Positions 27,366-36,147 of a stretch of 49,404 nucleotides of DNA are shown here, piece after piece. Location: positions 1-49,404 of the forward strand of contig WFVH01000030.1 in the NCBI GenBank assembly GCA_015491735.1, read 5' to 3'. The position numbers and the translations under genes were made by a program. Below the pieces are notes generated by a model. The model had not been told where the DNA came from, ran no database searches, and saw nothing but the letters and a program-made list of their open reading frames with translations. Every line of letters starts with the position of its first letter. Position 1 is the first letter of the stretch. This DNA comes from Gammaproteobacteria bacterium. GTDB lineage: Bacteria > Pseudomonadota > Gammaproteobacteria > Thiohalospirales > Thiohalospiraceae.

Positions 27366-28175
27366 CTAATCGTTGCTTCTGCCAAACTGCTTCATCATTT
27401 GCTCCATTTTGGCGCGCTCCTCGGGAGATAAATCCTTCATCATCTCGTTGATTTTACCCATTGAACCCTTCATCTCCTGGCGCATGCCATCCATCATCTG
27501 CTTCACCGTTGTGCGATTGTATCCCTTGGGAAGCTCGAACATTCCCGGTTTCAGTTCAGCATTTTGCTTGATTGAGACCACCTCACTGAGGGTGTCACCC
27601 TTTGAATTCGTCACTTTCAGCGGAAATCCCTGCTTTAAAACACCATCTCTGGGAAACTGCATCCTGGCTACGTCACAAGGCTCCATCCCGCCACGAAGCC
27701 CCTGCCACATCTCCTCCGGCATGAAAAGCCGGGGATTGAGACCACCTGTGGCTGCCAGCAAACCATTCACATCCTTGATTTCCGTCACCTGCCTGGAAAG
27801 AAGAGCGGTTCCGCAAAGCTGTTCATTCGCCATCAGCTCGAACAGCTCCGTTGCATAGCCCGCTACTTTCGGGCCTTCACCAAGCGACTCGAAACCAATA
27901 TTCACATCCCTGGGAACCGCCTGTTTATCCGCCTTGTCGACGGGAAACTCAATGATCACCTGCTCTGCCGGAACAACCATATAGGCCTTCCGCGCCTTGG
28001 TGTTTACCAGCAGATAACCCTTTCCGCCCCCGTTAACCTCATCGAAACGCGCCCACTCGCCATCAATGCTGATTTTGCTGACTCCCCCTTCGGGATCTTT
28101 GCTCTCAATCACCGTATCGCAATAGGCGGATAGACTGAAAGCAGCAAGAGTAATCGCTGCCAGAACCAAACGCAT
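27366..28175 (-). CDS. exported DUF4412-like protein
   Basis: This 269-residue protein has a signal peptide (1-19, ending LSAYC or YCDT). The central domain resembles DUF4412: DGEWARFDEVNGGGKGYLLV, KARKAYMVVPAEQVIIEFPV, a pair of Cys in the middle (LCGTAL, EPCDVA) that could form a disulfide, and KQNAELKPGMFELPKGYN. The Met/Lys/Glu-rich C-terminal helix (DGMRQEMKGSMGKINEMMKD) ends in a polar tail. Function is unknown; the family is periplasmic or outer-membrane associated. Its stop codon abuts a MITE insertion. Confidence 0.7.
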   Translation of the reverse strand: MRLVLAAITLAAFSLSAYCDTVIESKDPEGGVSKISIDGEWARFDEVNGGGKGYLLVNTKARKAYMVVPAEQVIIEFPVDKADKQAVPRDVNIGFESLGEGPKVAGYATELFELMANEQLCGTALLSRQVTEIKDVNGLLAATGGLNPRLFMPEEMWQGLRGGMEPCDVARMQFPRDGVLKQGFPLKVTNSKGDTLSEVVSIKQNAELKPGMFELPKGYNRTTVKQMMDGMRQEMKGSMGKINEMMKDLSPEERAKMEQMMKQFGRSND

Positions 28176-28301
28176 GAATCTGCCTCCGTGTTACCTGCAA
28201 AAGAGGAAGTATACCCGATATGGACGCATTGGGCAGATATCCCTTTTATCGAATCAACCTGATACTATAAAGACACAATCATGACTGCCCGGAGGATCGT
28301 A

Positions 28302-28889
28302 GTGAACCGTCATTTCAAGATAATACCCCTGCTTCTGTTATTGCTGATATCCCCTGGTTCCGTATTTGGCGCCGAATCCTCTCCCCGGGTCACTCTGCAG
28401 ACCACCCTTGGGGATATCACTGTGGAGCTTGACCGGGAGCATGCTCCAGTCACCGTTAAAAACTTTCTGCGCTATGTGCAGGAGGGATTTTATGACAATA
28501 CCGTTTTTCACCGCGTCATCAACGGGTTTATGATCCAGGGGGGGGGATTCACACCGGACTTCGAGCGCAAACAGACCTACGCCCCCATCGAGAATGAAGC
28601 AGACAACGGACTCAAGAACAGGAGAGGAACCATTGCGATGGCGCGCACCGGGAATCCCCACTCGGCGACAGCGCAGTTCTTCATCAATGTGGCCGATAAC
28701 AAATTTCTCGATCATACCCGCCCCACCCGTAACGGCTGGGGTTATACCGTATTCGGAAAGGTGGTCGGTGGAATGGATACAGTAGACAAAATACGCAAAG
28801 CCCCCACCGGCGCCGGGGGTCCTTTTCCAAAAGATGTACCGGTCGATCCGGTCATCATAAAAAAAGCCATCTTGCACCCATCCAACTGA
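28302..28889 (+). CDS. periplasmic cyclophilin-type peptidyl-prolyl isomerase
   Basis: This protein of about 195 residues starts at GTG 28302, with GGAGG six bases upstream; the in-frame ATG at 28281 would add seven residues and has no ribosome site. A signal peptide ([18 protein letters not shown]) is followed by a complete PpiA/PpiB-type cyclophilin domain: [30 protein letters not shown] with the catalytic arginine, and [12 protein letters not shown]. It isomerises prolines during folding of exported proteins. The next gene is a cytoplasmic paralogue 15 bases downstream. Confidence 0.92.
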   Translation: MNRHFKIIPLLLLLLISPGSVFGAESSPRVTLQTTLGDITVELDREHAPVTVKNFLRYVQEGFYDNTVFHRVINGFMIQGGGFTPDFERKQTYAPIENEADNGLKNRRGTIAMARTGNPHSATAQFFINVADNKFLDHTRPTRNGWGYTVFGKVVGGMDTVDKIRKAPTGAGGPFPKDVPVDPVIIKKAILHPSN

Positions 28890-28904
28890 CAGGAGTTCTT
28901 TGAA

Positions 28905-29399
28905 ATGGTAAAAATACAGACCAATCTTGGTGTCATCACACTGGAGCTGGACGAAGGAAAAGCACCTGAAACAGTCGCGAATTTCCTGCAGTATGCAAGG
29001 GAAGGATTCTATGATGGCACTATTTTTCATCGCGTCATCAATGGCTTCATGATCCAGGGAGGGGGGATGGAGTCAGGCCTGATCCAAAAAGCTACCCGGG
29101 AGCCAATCAGAAACGAGGCTGACAATGGCTTGAGTAACCTCAATGGAACCATTGCAATGGCCCGCACCATGGATCCGCACTCGGCGACAGCGCAGTTTTT
29201 TATCAATGTAGCCGATAACGGCTTTCTGGATCACACGGCGAAAGACAGCCAGGGGTGGGGTTACTGCGTATTTGGAAGGGTGACGGACGGAATGGATGTC
29301 GTGAACAAAATCAAGCAGGTCGAAACGACCAGTCAGGGCGGTCATCAAGATGTACCGCTCGAAGAGATCGTCATCGAAAAAACAATCATTGATGAGTAG
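28905..29399 (+). CDS. ppiB: cytoplasmic peptidyl-prolyl isomerase B
   Basis: This 164-residue cyclophilin has no signal peptide: [36 protein letters not shown] (catalytic Arg, Gln), [20 protein letters not shown] and [18 protein letters not shown] precedes the ATG at good spacing. It shares long identical stretches with the periplasmic neighbour, so the pair looks like a tandem duplication with retargeting. The following lpxH start codon lies inside its last codons, matching the E. coli order ppiB-lpxH with cysS nearby. Confidence 0.95.
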   Translation: MVKIQTNLGVITLELDEGKAPETVANFLQYAREGFYDGTIFHRVINGFMIQGGGMESGLIQKATREPIRNEADNGLSNLNGTIAMARTMDPHSATAQFFINVADNGFLDHTAKDSQGWGYCVFGRVTDGMDVVNKIKQVETTSQGGHQDVPLEEIVIEKTIIDE

Positions 29400-30138
29400 C
29401 GGGGTTCTGTTCATCTCGGATCTTCACCTCAGCCCTGAACAACCTGAGACGGGCCGGTTATTCATCGATTTTCTGGAAACAAGAGCAGCTGAAGTCGATG
29501 CGCTGTTCATTTTGGGAGATTTGTTTGAGCTGTGGCTGGGAGATGACGCCATTCTGCCGGCATACCAACCCTATATCGCGGCGCTGCGCTCGCTGACGGA
29601 TCGCGGTGTGGCCCTCCATGTGATGCACGGCAACCGGGATTTTCTTCTGGGTGACAAATTCCAGACACTGACCGGCGCAGAACTTCTGGATGATTACACC
29701 GTTATTGATCTGGGTGGTGTACCCACGCTGTTGATGCACGGCGATCTGCTTTGCACCGATGATGTCGCCTATCAACAGTTTCGCTGCATGGTGCGAGACC
29801 CCAGATGGCAACAGGCGCTGTTTGGCAAACCGATGGAGGAGCGGCTCGAACTTGCCCAACGGTTGCGGCAGGAGAGCCAATCAGCAGCCGGTATGAAGAG
29901 TATCGAGATAATGGATGTCAATCAAGAAGAGGTGGAAAAGACCCTGCGGGAGCACAAGGCGTTACAGTTGATTCATGGGCATACGCATCGCCCTGCCCGA
30001 CACCATTTTGAACTGGACGGCAAGGCGGCAATGCGCTTTGTGTTGCCGGAGTGGCGAAAGCAGGAGGGCGGCGGTCTGCACTATGGCCAGCCAGGTTTGA
30101 GCAAAGAGTTCTATTCATTATCCCGATCCGGGCAATAA
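29392..30138 (+). CDS. lpxH: UDP-2,3-diacylglucosamine diphosphatase
   Basis: This calcineurin-like metallophosphatase of about 248 residues acts in lipid A synthesis, cleaving UDP-2,3-diacylglucosamine to lipid X and UMP at the inner membrane. Metal-ligand motifs are visible: SDLHLS (9-14), GDLFELW (42-48), HGNRD (79-83), [12 protein letters not shown] and [10 protein letters not shown] at 29392 overlaps the ppiB stop by 8 bases and starts [13 protein letters not shown] as expected, so the longer frame from 29350 is not used. The 206 bases after its stop hold one small GCCTGT/ACAGGC hairpin and no gene. Confidence 0.96.
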   Translation: MSSGVLFISDLHLSPEQPETGRLFIDFLETRAAEVDALFILGDLFELWLGDDAILPAYQPYIAALRSLTDRGVALHVMHGNRDFLLGDKFQTLTGAELLDDYTVIDLGGVPTLLMHGDLLCTDDVAYQQFRCMVRDPRWQQALFGKPMEERLELAQRLRQESQSAAGMKSIEIMDVNQEEVEKTLREHKALQLIHGHTHRPARHHFELDGKAAMRFVLPEWRKQEGGGLHYGQPGLSKEFYSLSRSGQ

Positions 30139-30344
30139 AAACAGCCTGTCATAACGAACAGGCACGGCGCTGCTGCCCCCCCAGGTAACCGGGGAAATGC
30201 CAGACGTCCCGGAGCAAGAGATGGCTCACAGGCAAGGGTGGCGCCTCCCTCGGCCACGAGCTGCAACGCCGGGGCGCGCCGGGTGTCAATACGGTAATCG
30301 CCGGCTACGTTGAAAAAGAGCCGGAGTTCGGGTACAGGGGGAGT

Positions 30345-31394
30345 TCACAGATCGTGACAGTTTCTACATATCTCCCGCGCACCCCGGCGCAGCCGCTTGT
30401 ATCCATCAGCCCCCTTGTCAGCCTCGGGCTTGTATTGAACTCCCCGCTCATGGGGGTTATGGCAAGTAGCACAGAAGATACGGCCTGTTCCCGGTTCAAG
30501 CGGCAGAATAATATGCTGGCGCTCAGCCAAACGTTCCATGTTCGCCCTGATTTTTTCTGGTGGAACCACCAGATGGTCAGGGCCTTCACCTCTTTTGGAA
30601 CCCGCCCATGCTCCCCCGGGATGTGGGCGCCACGGGTGACAACCGGTGCATAGTTTTTTCAGATCTTCGGCCAGGTTGAAACTGACATCATCGATACTGC
30701 GGACCTTGTGCCGGTCAGGATAGGTGTTATGACAATAAAAACACTGTTTTGTAATCAACTCACCTTCATCAGTAATCTGATCGTGGGGGTTGTAACGCTC
30801 ATACATCTTGGGATCATGGCAGTTATAACAGAGTTTGGTGCGGGTCTGGTAAGGCCCCCCCCGGAAGAATAAGGGGTTTATCTTTCTTTCAGGAAAACGC
30901 TCTTGCGTGCACTGAATCGTGAGATCGTGGCATGTAATACAACTGACATCGCCTTCCTGCAGCGAGTTTTTGAAATCATCAGGCATACGCGCCATGAAAT
31001 CATCGGGCGGAGCCATCCCTACAGGATGGATAAACGCTTCCACCAGCTCCTGTTCATGACAGTTCGTGCACAAGCGGTTGGGATCGGCCTCCCGGAGTTT
31101 TATCGGCTGGACTGGTTCTGCCGTTGCATGGCAAGCGATGCACCCGTTTTTCTGCCAATGGGGGTTGGGAATCTCATCTTCGGCAATGGCGCCATCATCC
31201 AGCAATCCTGTAATCCGTTCGGGATGCTCCAGCAACTGCAGCTGTTTCTCGCCAAGCGGCTCCAGCCTGCGCGGCCGGGAGTCCGGCTCTGCCCGTGCAT
31301 TTTGTGCGCCCGCTGTCGTGGTGTACAACTCCGGCGCTGAAGAGCATGACATCAATGCCAATAAAAACAGAGCCCATTGCAAGTAAGCCATCAT
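30345..31394 (-). CDS. octaheme c-type cytochrome lipoprotein
   Basis: This 349-residue protein begins at ATG 31394, just after an AGGA, with a lipoprotein signal (lipobox LMSC, Cys17). Eight CxxCH haem sites start at residues 85, 109, 152, 189, 218, 249, 308 and 343: CIACH, CTNCH, CITCH, CYNCH, CFYCH, CTGCH, CATCH and CRNCH. Extra histidines (for example HPHGG, HDLTI, NPHERG) could be distal ligands. The even spacing with few insertions resembles cytochrome c3/NapC-like electron carriers rather than an octaheme nitrite or tetrathionate reductase; none of the catalytic CxxCK sites is present. Probably a periplasmic or outer-membrane electron conduit. A MITE lies 60 bases upstream. Confidence 0.88.
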   Translation of the reverse strand: MMAYLQWALFLLALMSCSSAPELYTTTAGAQNARAEPDSRPRRLEPLGEKQLQLLEHPERITGLLDDGAIAEDEIPNPHWQKNGCIACHATAEPVQPIKLREADPNRLCTNCHEQELVEAFIHPVGMAPPDDFMARMPDDFKNSLQEGDVSCITCHDLTIQCTQERFPERKINPLFFRGGPYQTRTKLCYNCHDPKMYERYNPHDQITDEGELITKQCFYCHNTYPDRHKVRSIDDVSFNLAEDLKKLCTGCHPWRPHPGGAWAGSKRGEGPDHLVVPPEKIRANMERLAERQHIILPLEPGTGRIFCATCHNPHERGVQYKPEADKGADGYKRLRRGAREICRNCHDL

Positions 31395-31453
31395 CGCATC
31401 CTGTCTCCAGTCACTGGCCCGGCAATCCCGGGATAGCGAACCCAACCATCAGG

Positions 31454-31605
31454 GTAACTATTCAGCTCACCCCTGAAATCCGCCATTTCTGCGTTGAAAA
31501 ATGGTCATTTACACCCGTAAACTCCCATTTTTCGCCTTGAACTGACGAATTTCAGGGGCAATCTGAACAGTTACCGGCTTGTTTCATGCTATGCTGAATA
31601 GTTAC
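31454..31605 (-). repeat. MITE copy 4 (subfamily A), reverse orientation, 8-bp target duplication
   Basis: Full 152 bp with exact ends GTAACTATTCAG and CTGAATAGTTAC. Flanking octamers CCATCAGG (31446-31453 and 31606-31613) are identical. It sits 60 bases upstream of the octaheme cytochrome start, so it probably lies within or replaces part of that promoter region. Confidence 0.95.
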
Positions 31606-31710
31606 CCATCAGGTTACTTTACCATGAACCCGAATATCAGTTGCCCATGGCGTGATGGTTTGTTCCCATCCTCATGGGAAGTGACCTGCACTCCGGTCCA
31701 AAATGCCGTG

Positions 31711-31805
31711 GCAACCATTCAGCCAGTCCCCGTATTTTGTCCGCTCAAAGGCGAAAAATGTGAGTTTACAGTAATCTCGAATGCCACAACTCGCCGGGTA
31801 GTTAC
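31711..31805 (-). repeat. deleted MITE relic, reverse orientation
   Basis: GCAACCATTCAGCCAGTCCCC (in two parts from 31711) and AAGGCGAAAAATGTGAGTTTAC match one inner arm. The end GGCGAGTTGTGGCATT/GTAACTACCCGG (as the reverse of 31790-31805) matches the left terminus of subfamily B. The element is 95 bases long, so about 57 bases are missing. No target duplication remains. Together with copy 4 it fills most of the gap before the beta-propeller gene. Confidence 0.6.
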
Positions 31806-31882
31806 AAGCCACCATGCCCAACCGGTTGAACAGCATTCAGCATTGGCAACCTAAAACTCAGCCCGCAGTTCAATGCCGGCGG

Positions 31883-33001
31883 CTAACGCAGCAGCATTAC
31901 CACGCCATCTTCCGTAACCGCGACGATACCCTGGCGGGACAGGGCCAAGGGGGCCTTGATCGCGCCCGGCAATGTTCGCTGCCAGTATCGTTGCCGGCTT
32001 TGCAAATCGATCGCAAACAGCCTGCCATCGACGGTAGCGATGACCCCGACTTCATTCGAACCCACCACGAACCCGTGCTGAACAGCGCTACCCAGATCAT
32101 CCCGCCATACAATCTCTCCGCTGCCAGCATCGATTCCATAGATCATGCCGCTGCGGCTGGGCACATACAGGACGCCGGCAACCAGAACCGGCGTCCCTAT
32201 CGCCCAGTCGTCCAGCAACGGAGAACGCCATACAACACCTCCCCCCAAACGTTCCAGCGCGTAGACCCGGCGGTCGTAACTGCTCACGTAGAGATGCTCT
32301 CCCGCCAGCAGCGCCGCGCGGTAGACTGATGATCCCACCCCTCGTTTCCATACGAATCGGCCGCTTTCCCGATAGAGGGCATAAAACTCGCCGTCTTTCG
32401 TGCCGATGTAGACCTTGTCGGCATCCACCGTAGGGGCACAGAATATCCCGCTGTACTTGTAACCTTCCGTAAGATAACGCCAGCGGACTTCCCCATTCTC
32501 CAGATCGATGCCATAGAGATAGCGATCATTCGACCCGACATAAACCACTCCTTGCTCGATCACGGGAGAAGAAACTATCTTGCCGCCGGTTTTGGTTTGC
32601 CACCTGATTCTTCCCTGCTGCAGATCCAGCGCCGTCAAAATACCATCCTTGGCTCCAACGACAACGGTATCTCTTTCCACCGCGGGAGTGGTCGAAACCG
32701 CTTCACCCAGCTGCCGCTTCCAGCGAACAGCGCCCGTGGCAATATCCAATGCCCGCACATGCCTGTCATGGCTGGCCACATACACACGCTGACCCGCCAC
32801 AGCCGGACCGGCATACACCGGGCCTCCGATGCGTGTCTGCCACACAACACCCACAGAGGCGGGCACGGAAGCTGAACTGTGCATGGTATGCTGTGGATTC
32901 GCCCCATCCATCGGCCAGTCCGCAGCCGCAGCGGTCATCGTAACCATCACCAGCAACACCCCCGCGACAACGCCTGCTATCCGCTCTGCTCTGTTCGTCA
33001 T
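31883..33001 (-). CDS. exported PQQ-type beta-propeller protein
   Basis: This 372-residue protein begins at ATG 33001 (an in-frame codon at 33040 adds 13 residues without a ribosome site). A signal peptide (IAGVVAGVLLVMVTMTAAAA) is followed by about seven repeats of the PQQ/BamB propeller type, recognisable as VYVASHDRHVRALDIATGAV, VVVGAKDGILTALDLQQGRI and VYVGSNDRYLYGIDLENGEV. No catalytic PQQ dehydrogenase residues are evident, so it is more likely a scaffold or sensor than an enzyme. It is not BamB in the usual der context. It is not clearly in an operon with the nearby octaheme cytochrome because two MITE sequences separate them. Confidence 0.75.
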   Translation of the reverse strand: MTNRAERIAGVVAGVLLVMVTMTAAAADWPMDGANPQHTMHSSASVPASVGVVWQTRIGGPVYAGPAVAGQRVYVASHDRHVRALDIATGAVRWKRQLGEAVSTTPAVERDTVVVGAKDGILTALDLQQGRIRWQTKTGGKIVSSPVIEQGVVYVGSNDRYLYGIDLENGEVRWRYLTEGYKYSGIFCAPTVDADKVYIGTKDGEFYALYRESGRFVWKRGVGSSVYRAALLAGEHLYVSSYDRRVYALERLGGGVVWRSPLLDDWAIGTPVLVAGVLYVPSRSGMIYGIDAGSGEIVWRDDLGSAVQHGFVVGSNEVGVIATVDGRLFAIDLQSRQRYWQRTLPGAIKAPLALSRQGIVAVTEDGVVMLLR

Positions 33002-33215
33002 TACATAACTCTTTGTCACAGCGTTAATTCTCTCTACCAAGGATTATAGTCCCGCTAACCGGCATAGAACAACCGAATTATTGCCAGGCAGACAGTTATC
33101 AACCCCGGCCACCCGAACGGCTCATGCAAACAAAGGCTCGTTTCTGGCTGGCGCCGTTGTCGTAACGACGCCTGTTATAATAGAATAACCGCATCAAATC
33201 AGGGAGAACTATCCG

Positions 33216-34187
33216 GTGTCAGAGAAAATCATCCAGGAGGTAGAGGAGAGGCTTGTGGAAAAAGGGCATCCGCGGAATCCTCTTGTTGCCTTGTTATTGT
33301 CGCTTTGCCCCGGTCTTGGGCAACAGTACGCCGGGTATCTGGGCCGGGGGATCATCCTCTACATCACGCTCATCGTTGTTTCATGGCTGGCGGCCGTTGC
33401 CTTCATGTTTGTAGACAGCCGCATCAGCATGATCTTTCTGGCAGTCCCGTTCATCGGCATCCTGTTGATCGCCGCCGACGCCTGGCGGCTCGCCCGCAAA
33501 CAGCCCGAAACCTATCGCTTGAAGTGGTTCAACCGCCCGATCATCTACGTTGCTGTTTTTGTTTTCCTGCTGGTTACAGTCAATCCGTTGATGGACATGC
33601 TCATTGGTGGAAACATCGTTCGGGCATTCCCCGTCACATCTTCGAGCATGGCGCCCACCGTTTTGAAAAATGACCTCCTGGTCATCAACAAACTGGCGGA
33701 ACCAGGTCGCGGGGATGTGGTGCTGCTGGACTATCGTGGCGATGGCGCCAGCACCCGTTTGTCCGGTGTAATCGATATCGAACTCTTCAACAGGGTCGTT
33801 CACTCGCTCTTCGGGGAGGATGAAATATCCTATAAAGATGGCCAGCTGGTAAGACGGATTGTTGCCGTTGCGGGCGACACCGTCGAGATTCGCAATGGCG
33901 ACCTGTTTGTCAACGGCGAAAAACTGGATGAACCCTATATCAACACCAGCACAGATAAAAACGAAGCTGGCAGCGGACCGTTGTTCAACCAGGCATTTGG
34001 ACCGGAGGTCATTCCCGACGGCAGCTATTTCGTGTTGGGAGACAACCGTAATTTCAGCATCGATAGCCGCATCCTGGGCCCTGTTTCCAGGCAGAAGGTT
34101 GCAGGGAAAGTGACCAAGGTCTTTTGGTCGTGGAATCTCGACGAGAACCATATCCATTGGGAAAGAACCGCCATGCCGGTAAAATAG
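33216..34187 (+). CDS. signal peptidase I-like protein with N-terminal membrane domain, catalytic Lys replaced by Arg
   Basis: This 323-residue protein has an N-terminal TM2/DUF5683-like module (PLVALLLSLCPGLGQQYAGY, 22-41, then two helices at about 46-65 and 72-87). A further anchor helix (109-126) precedes an S26 signal peptidase domain. Box B is TSSSMAPT with the nucleophile at Ser144, and box E is GDNRNFSIDSR (275-285), both standard. Box D reads LVRRIVAVAGD, so Arg213 stands where E. coli LepB has the general-base Lys145. Other LepB copies may exist elsewhere. It is divergent from the propeller gene and stands alone. Confidence 0.85.
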   Translation: MSEKIIQEVEERLVEKGHPRNPLVALLLSLCPGLGQQYAGYLGRGIILYITLIVVSWLAAVAFMFVDSRISMIFLAVPFIGILLIAADAWRLARKQPETYRLKWFNRPIIYVAVFVFLLVTVNPLMDMLIGGNIVRAFPVTSSSMAPTVLKNDLLVINKLAEPGRGDVVLLDYRGDGASTRLSGVIDIELFNRVVHSLFGEDEISYKDGQLVRRIVAVAGDTVEIRNGDLFVNGEKLDEPYINTSTDKNEAGSGPLFNQAFGPEVIPDGSYFVLGDNRNFSIDSRILGPVSRQKVAGKVTKVFWSWNLDENHIHWERTAMPVK

Positions 34188-34229
34188 AGCCGCTACCCGC
34201 CTTTCCCGCAGAGATCGCAGCCAAGCAGG

Positions 34230-34754
34230 TCAGTAAACCAGAAAAGCCGCCAGCTGCATCGTCAACAGCGCATAGAGGCCGGCAATCACATCATCGAGCA
34301 TGATCCCGATGCCACCGGACACGCGTCTGTCCAGCAGGGCGATGGGCCACGGTTTCCAGATATCAAACAGCCGGAACAGCACGAAACCGGCAGCCAGCCA
34401 GCCCCATCCCGCCGGGGCGGAAATCATGGTAATGAAATAACCGACAATCTCATCCCAGACGATACCCCCGTGATCATGCACGCCGAGGGCGCGGCTGGTA
34501 TAAGCACACAACCCAATCCCTGTCAGCAGCATCACCAAGACCAGCAGCAGATAGAGCGGCAAACCGAGCGGCTCGGCCAGCAGATAGAGCGGAACGGCGA
34601 CCAGAGTACCCGCTGTCCCCGGAGCCAGGGGCGCCAGACCGCTGCCAAAACCGAGCGAGAGCAGATGGGCGGGATTCAGCAGCAGGTGAGGCGATATTTT
34701 AGGGGCTGGCAAAATGATCGAATCCTTCGCTGTCGCAATGATAGTGACGACCAT
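34230..34754 (-). CDS. pgpA: phosphatidylglycerophosphatase A
   Basis: This inner-membrane enzyme removes phosphate from phosphatidylglycerophosphate. Conserved blocks are LGFGSGLAPLAPGTAGTL, WDEIVGYFITM, FRLFDIWKPWPI and GGIGIMLDDVIAG, with four membrane helices. Its coding region overlaps the 3' end of thiL. ATG at 34754 gives about 174 residues; a TTG at 34712 preceded by AAGGA gives 160 and is also plausible. A still longer frame to 34829 is an artefact of overlap. It is last in the glyA-nrdR-thiL-pgpA cluster. Confidence 0.9.
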   Translation of the reverse strand: MVVTIIATAKDSIILPAPKISPHLLLNPAHLLSLGFGSGLAPLAPGTAGTLVAVPLYLLAEPLGLPLYLLLVLVMLLTGIGLCAYTSRALGVHDHGGIVWDEIVGYFITMISAPAGWGWLAAGFVLFRLFDIWKPWPIALLDRRVSGGIGIMLDDVIAGLYALLTMQLAAFLVY

Positions 34755-35676
34755 CCGGGTAAAAACAGCGCAACCCCGGTACCTGCTCAATACTGCCGAT
34801 AGCGCTGAGGGGCCAGTTCCGCTGCGCAAAAAGCTGTTCCAGCTCCCCCTTTTTCTGCGCTGGCACGGTGAAGCACAACTCGTAATCGTCTCCCCCGCTC
34901 AATGCCGGCCGATAGCGATCATCCAGGGCGCCCGTACAGGCCAGATAGTGCTCCGACAGCGGAACAAAGTCCAGCTCCAGCCTGGCGCCGACACTGCTCG
35001 CCCGCAAAAGGTGCCGCAGATCCGCCAGCAGTCCATCGGAAATATCGATGGCTGCACTGGCCAGCCTGCGCAACGCGATGCCCTGCATCACTCGCGGTAC
35101 AGGACGATCCAACTGTCGCCGTAACCATGTTGCATGGGGCTGGCCGGCAGATATTTCTCCTCTCAAAATCTGCAACGCCAGCGCCGCATCGCCCAGCGAA
35201 CCGGTAACATAGATGAGATCACCGCAACGGGCGCCGTCACGGCGCAGCGCCTGTCCCTTTGGCACCAGGCCATGGACCTGCAACGTAATGGTCATCAGCG
35301 GTCCACGAGTGGTATCTCCGCCAACCAGCGTCACGCCATACTGCCGGGCGAGGGAAAAAAAACCTTCGGAAAAGCCGCGCAGCCATGAATCGTCGATTCC
35401 GGGCAGGGTCAACGCCAGAGTTGCCCAGGCCGGTTCCGCCCCCATCGCCGCCAGATCGCTCAAACCCACGGCGAGCGCCTTGACGCCAACATCGGCGGCG
35501 GCGGTATCATCAGGGAAATGCACACCTTCCAGCAGCGTGTCCATGGAGACCGCCAGCTCCATCCCGGCGGGAATCTCCAGCAGGGCACAATCGTCCCCCA
35601 CGCCCAGCGCCACCCCCTTGCCACCCGGCGTGGTGAAGAACTCCCGGATCAGATCGAACTCGGAGCCGGCCGCCAT
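34699..35676 (-). CDS. thiL: thiamine-monophosphate kinase
   Basis: This 325-residue cytoplasmic enzyme makes thiamine pyrophosphate from thiamine monophosphate and ATP. Signature blocks are EFDLIREFF, GVGDDCALLEIP, VSMDTLLEGVHF, KALAVGLSDLAAMGAEPAWA, LVGGDTTRGPL and AIDISDGLLADL. The start ATG comes one base after the nrdR stop. Usually nusB and the rib genes lie between nrdR and thiL in this class; here they are absent. Confidence 0.96.
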   Translation of the reverse strand: MAAGSEFDLIREFFTTPGGKGVALGVGDDCALLEIPAGMELAVSMDTLLEGVHFPDDTAAADVGVKALAVGLSDLAAMGAEPAWATLALTLPGIDDSWLRGFSEGFFSLARQYGVTLVGGDTTRGPLMTITLQVHGLVPKGQALRRDGARCGDLIYVTGSLGDAALALQILRGEISAGQPHATWLRRQLDRPVPRVMQGIALRRLASAAIDISDGLLADLRHLLRASSVGARLELDFVPLSEHYLACTGALDDRYRPALSGGDDYELCFTVPAQKKGELEQLFAQRNWPLSAIGSIEQVPGLRCFYPDGRHYHCDSEGFDHFASP

Positions 35677-35677
35677 C

Positions 35678-36145
35678 TCAACATTTCGGTGCCAGTTTCT
35701 TCTCCAGCCGCTCGATCTCCTCGCGAAAGGCGTTCACATCCTGGAAGCTGCGGTAGACCGAGGCAAACCGGACGTAGGCCACCTCATCCATGCGGCGCAA
35801 CTCCTCCATCACCCGCTCACCGATGTCCAGCGAGCTGATCTCCCGCTCGCCGCCGGTGCACAGCCAGTGCTTGATGTGATTGAGCGCGCTCTCGATGCTC
35901 TCCATGGCCACAGGCCGTTTCTCCAGTGCGCGCATCATGCTGTTGCGCAGCTTGGCGGCATCGAACTCCTCCCGCCGGCCATCCCGCTTGACCACGCTGG
36001 GCAGGGTCAGCTCGGCGGTCTCATAGGTGGTAAAACGCTCGCCGCACTCAAGGCATTCACGGCGGCGGCGCACCGCGGCCCCCTCCTCGGCAAGACGGGA
36101 GTCCACCACCTTGGTCTCGGGATCAGAGCAAAACGGGCAGTGCAT
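35678..36145 (-). CDS. nrdR: transcriptional repressor NrdR
   Basis: This 155-residue regulator of ribonucleotide reductase genes has an N-terminal zinc ribbon (Cys3, Cys6, Cys31, Cys34: CPFC...CLEC) and an ATP-cone domain (about 49-139, [20 protein letters not shown]) that senses dATP/ATP. Length is standard. It starts two bases after the glyA stop and ends one base before thiL, so it is in one operon with both. No NrdR box was looked for outside this window. Confidence 0.97.
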   Translation of the reverse strand: MHCPFCSDPETKVVDSRLAEEGAAVRRRRECLECGERFTTYETAELTLPSVVKRDGRREEFDAAKLRNSMMRALEKRPVAMESIESALNHIKHWLCTGGEREISSLDIGERVMEELRRMDEVAYVRFASVYRSFQDVNAFREEIERLEKKLAPKC

Positions 36146-36147
36146 GA

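Noticed and set aside
30144-30163. GCCTGT/ACAGGC hairpin after lpxH as a terminator
   Set aside because: No T-run follows and the stem is only six pairs.
34755-34829. Longer N-terminus of PgpA
   Set aside because: It lies within the thiL coding region and does not resemble PgpA N-termini.
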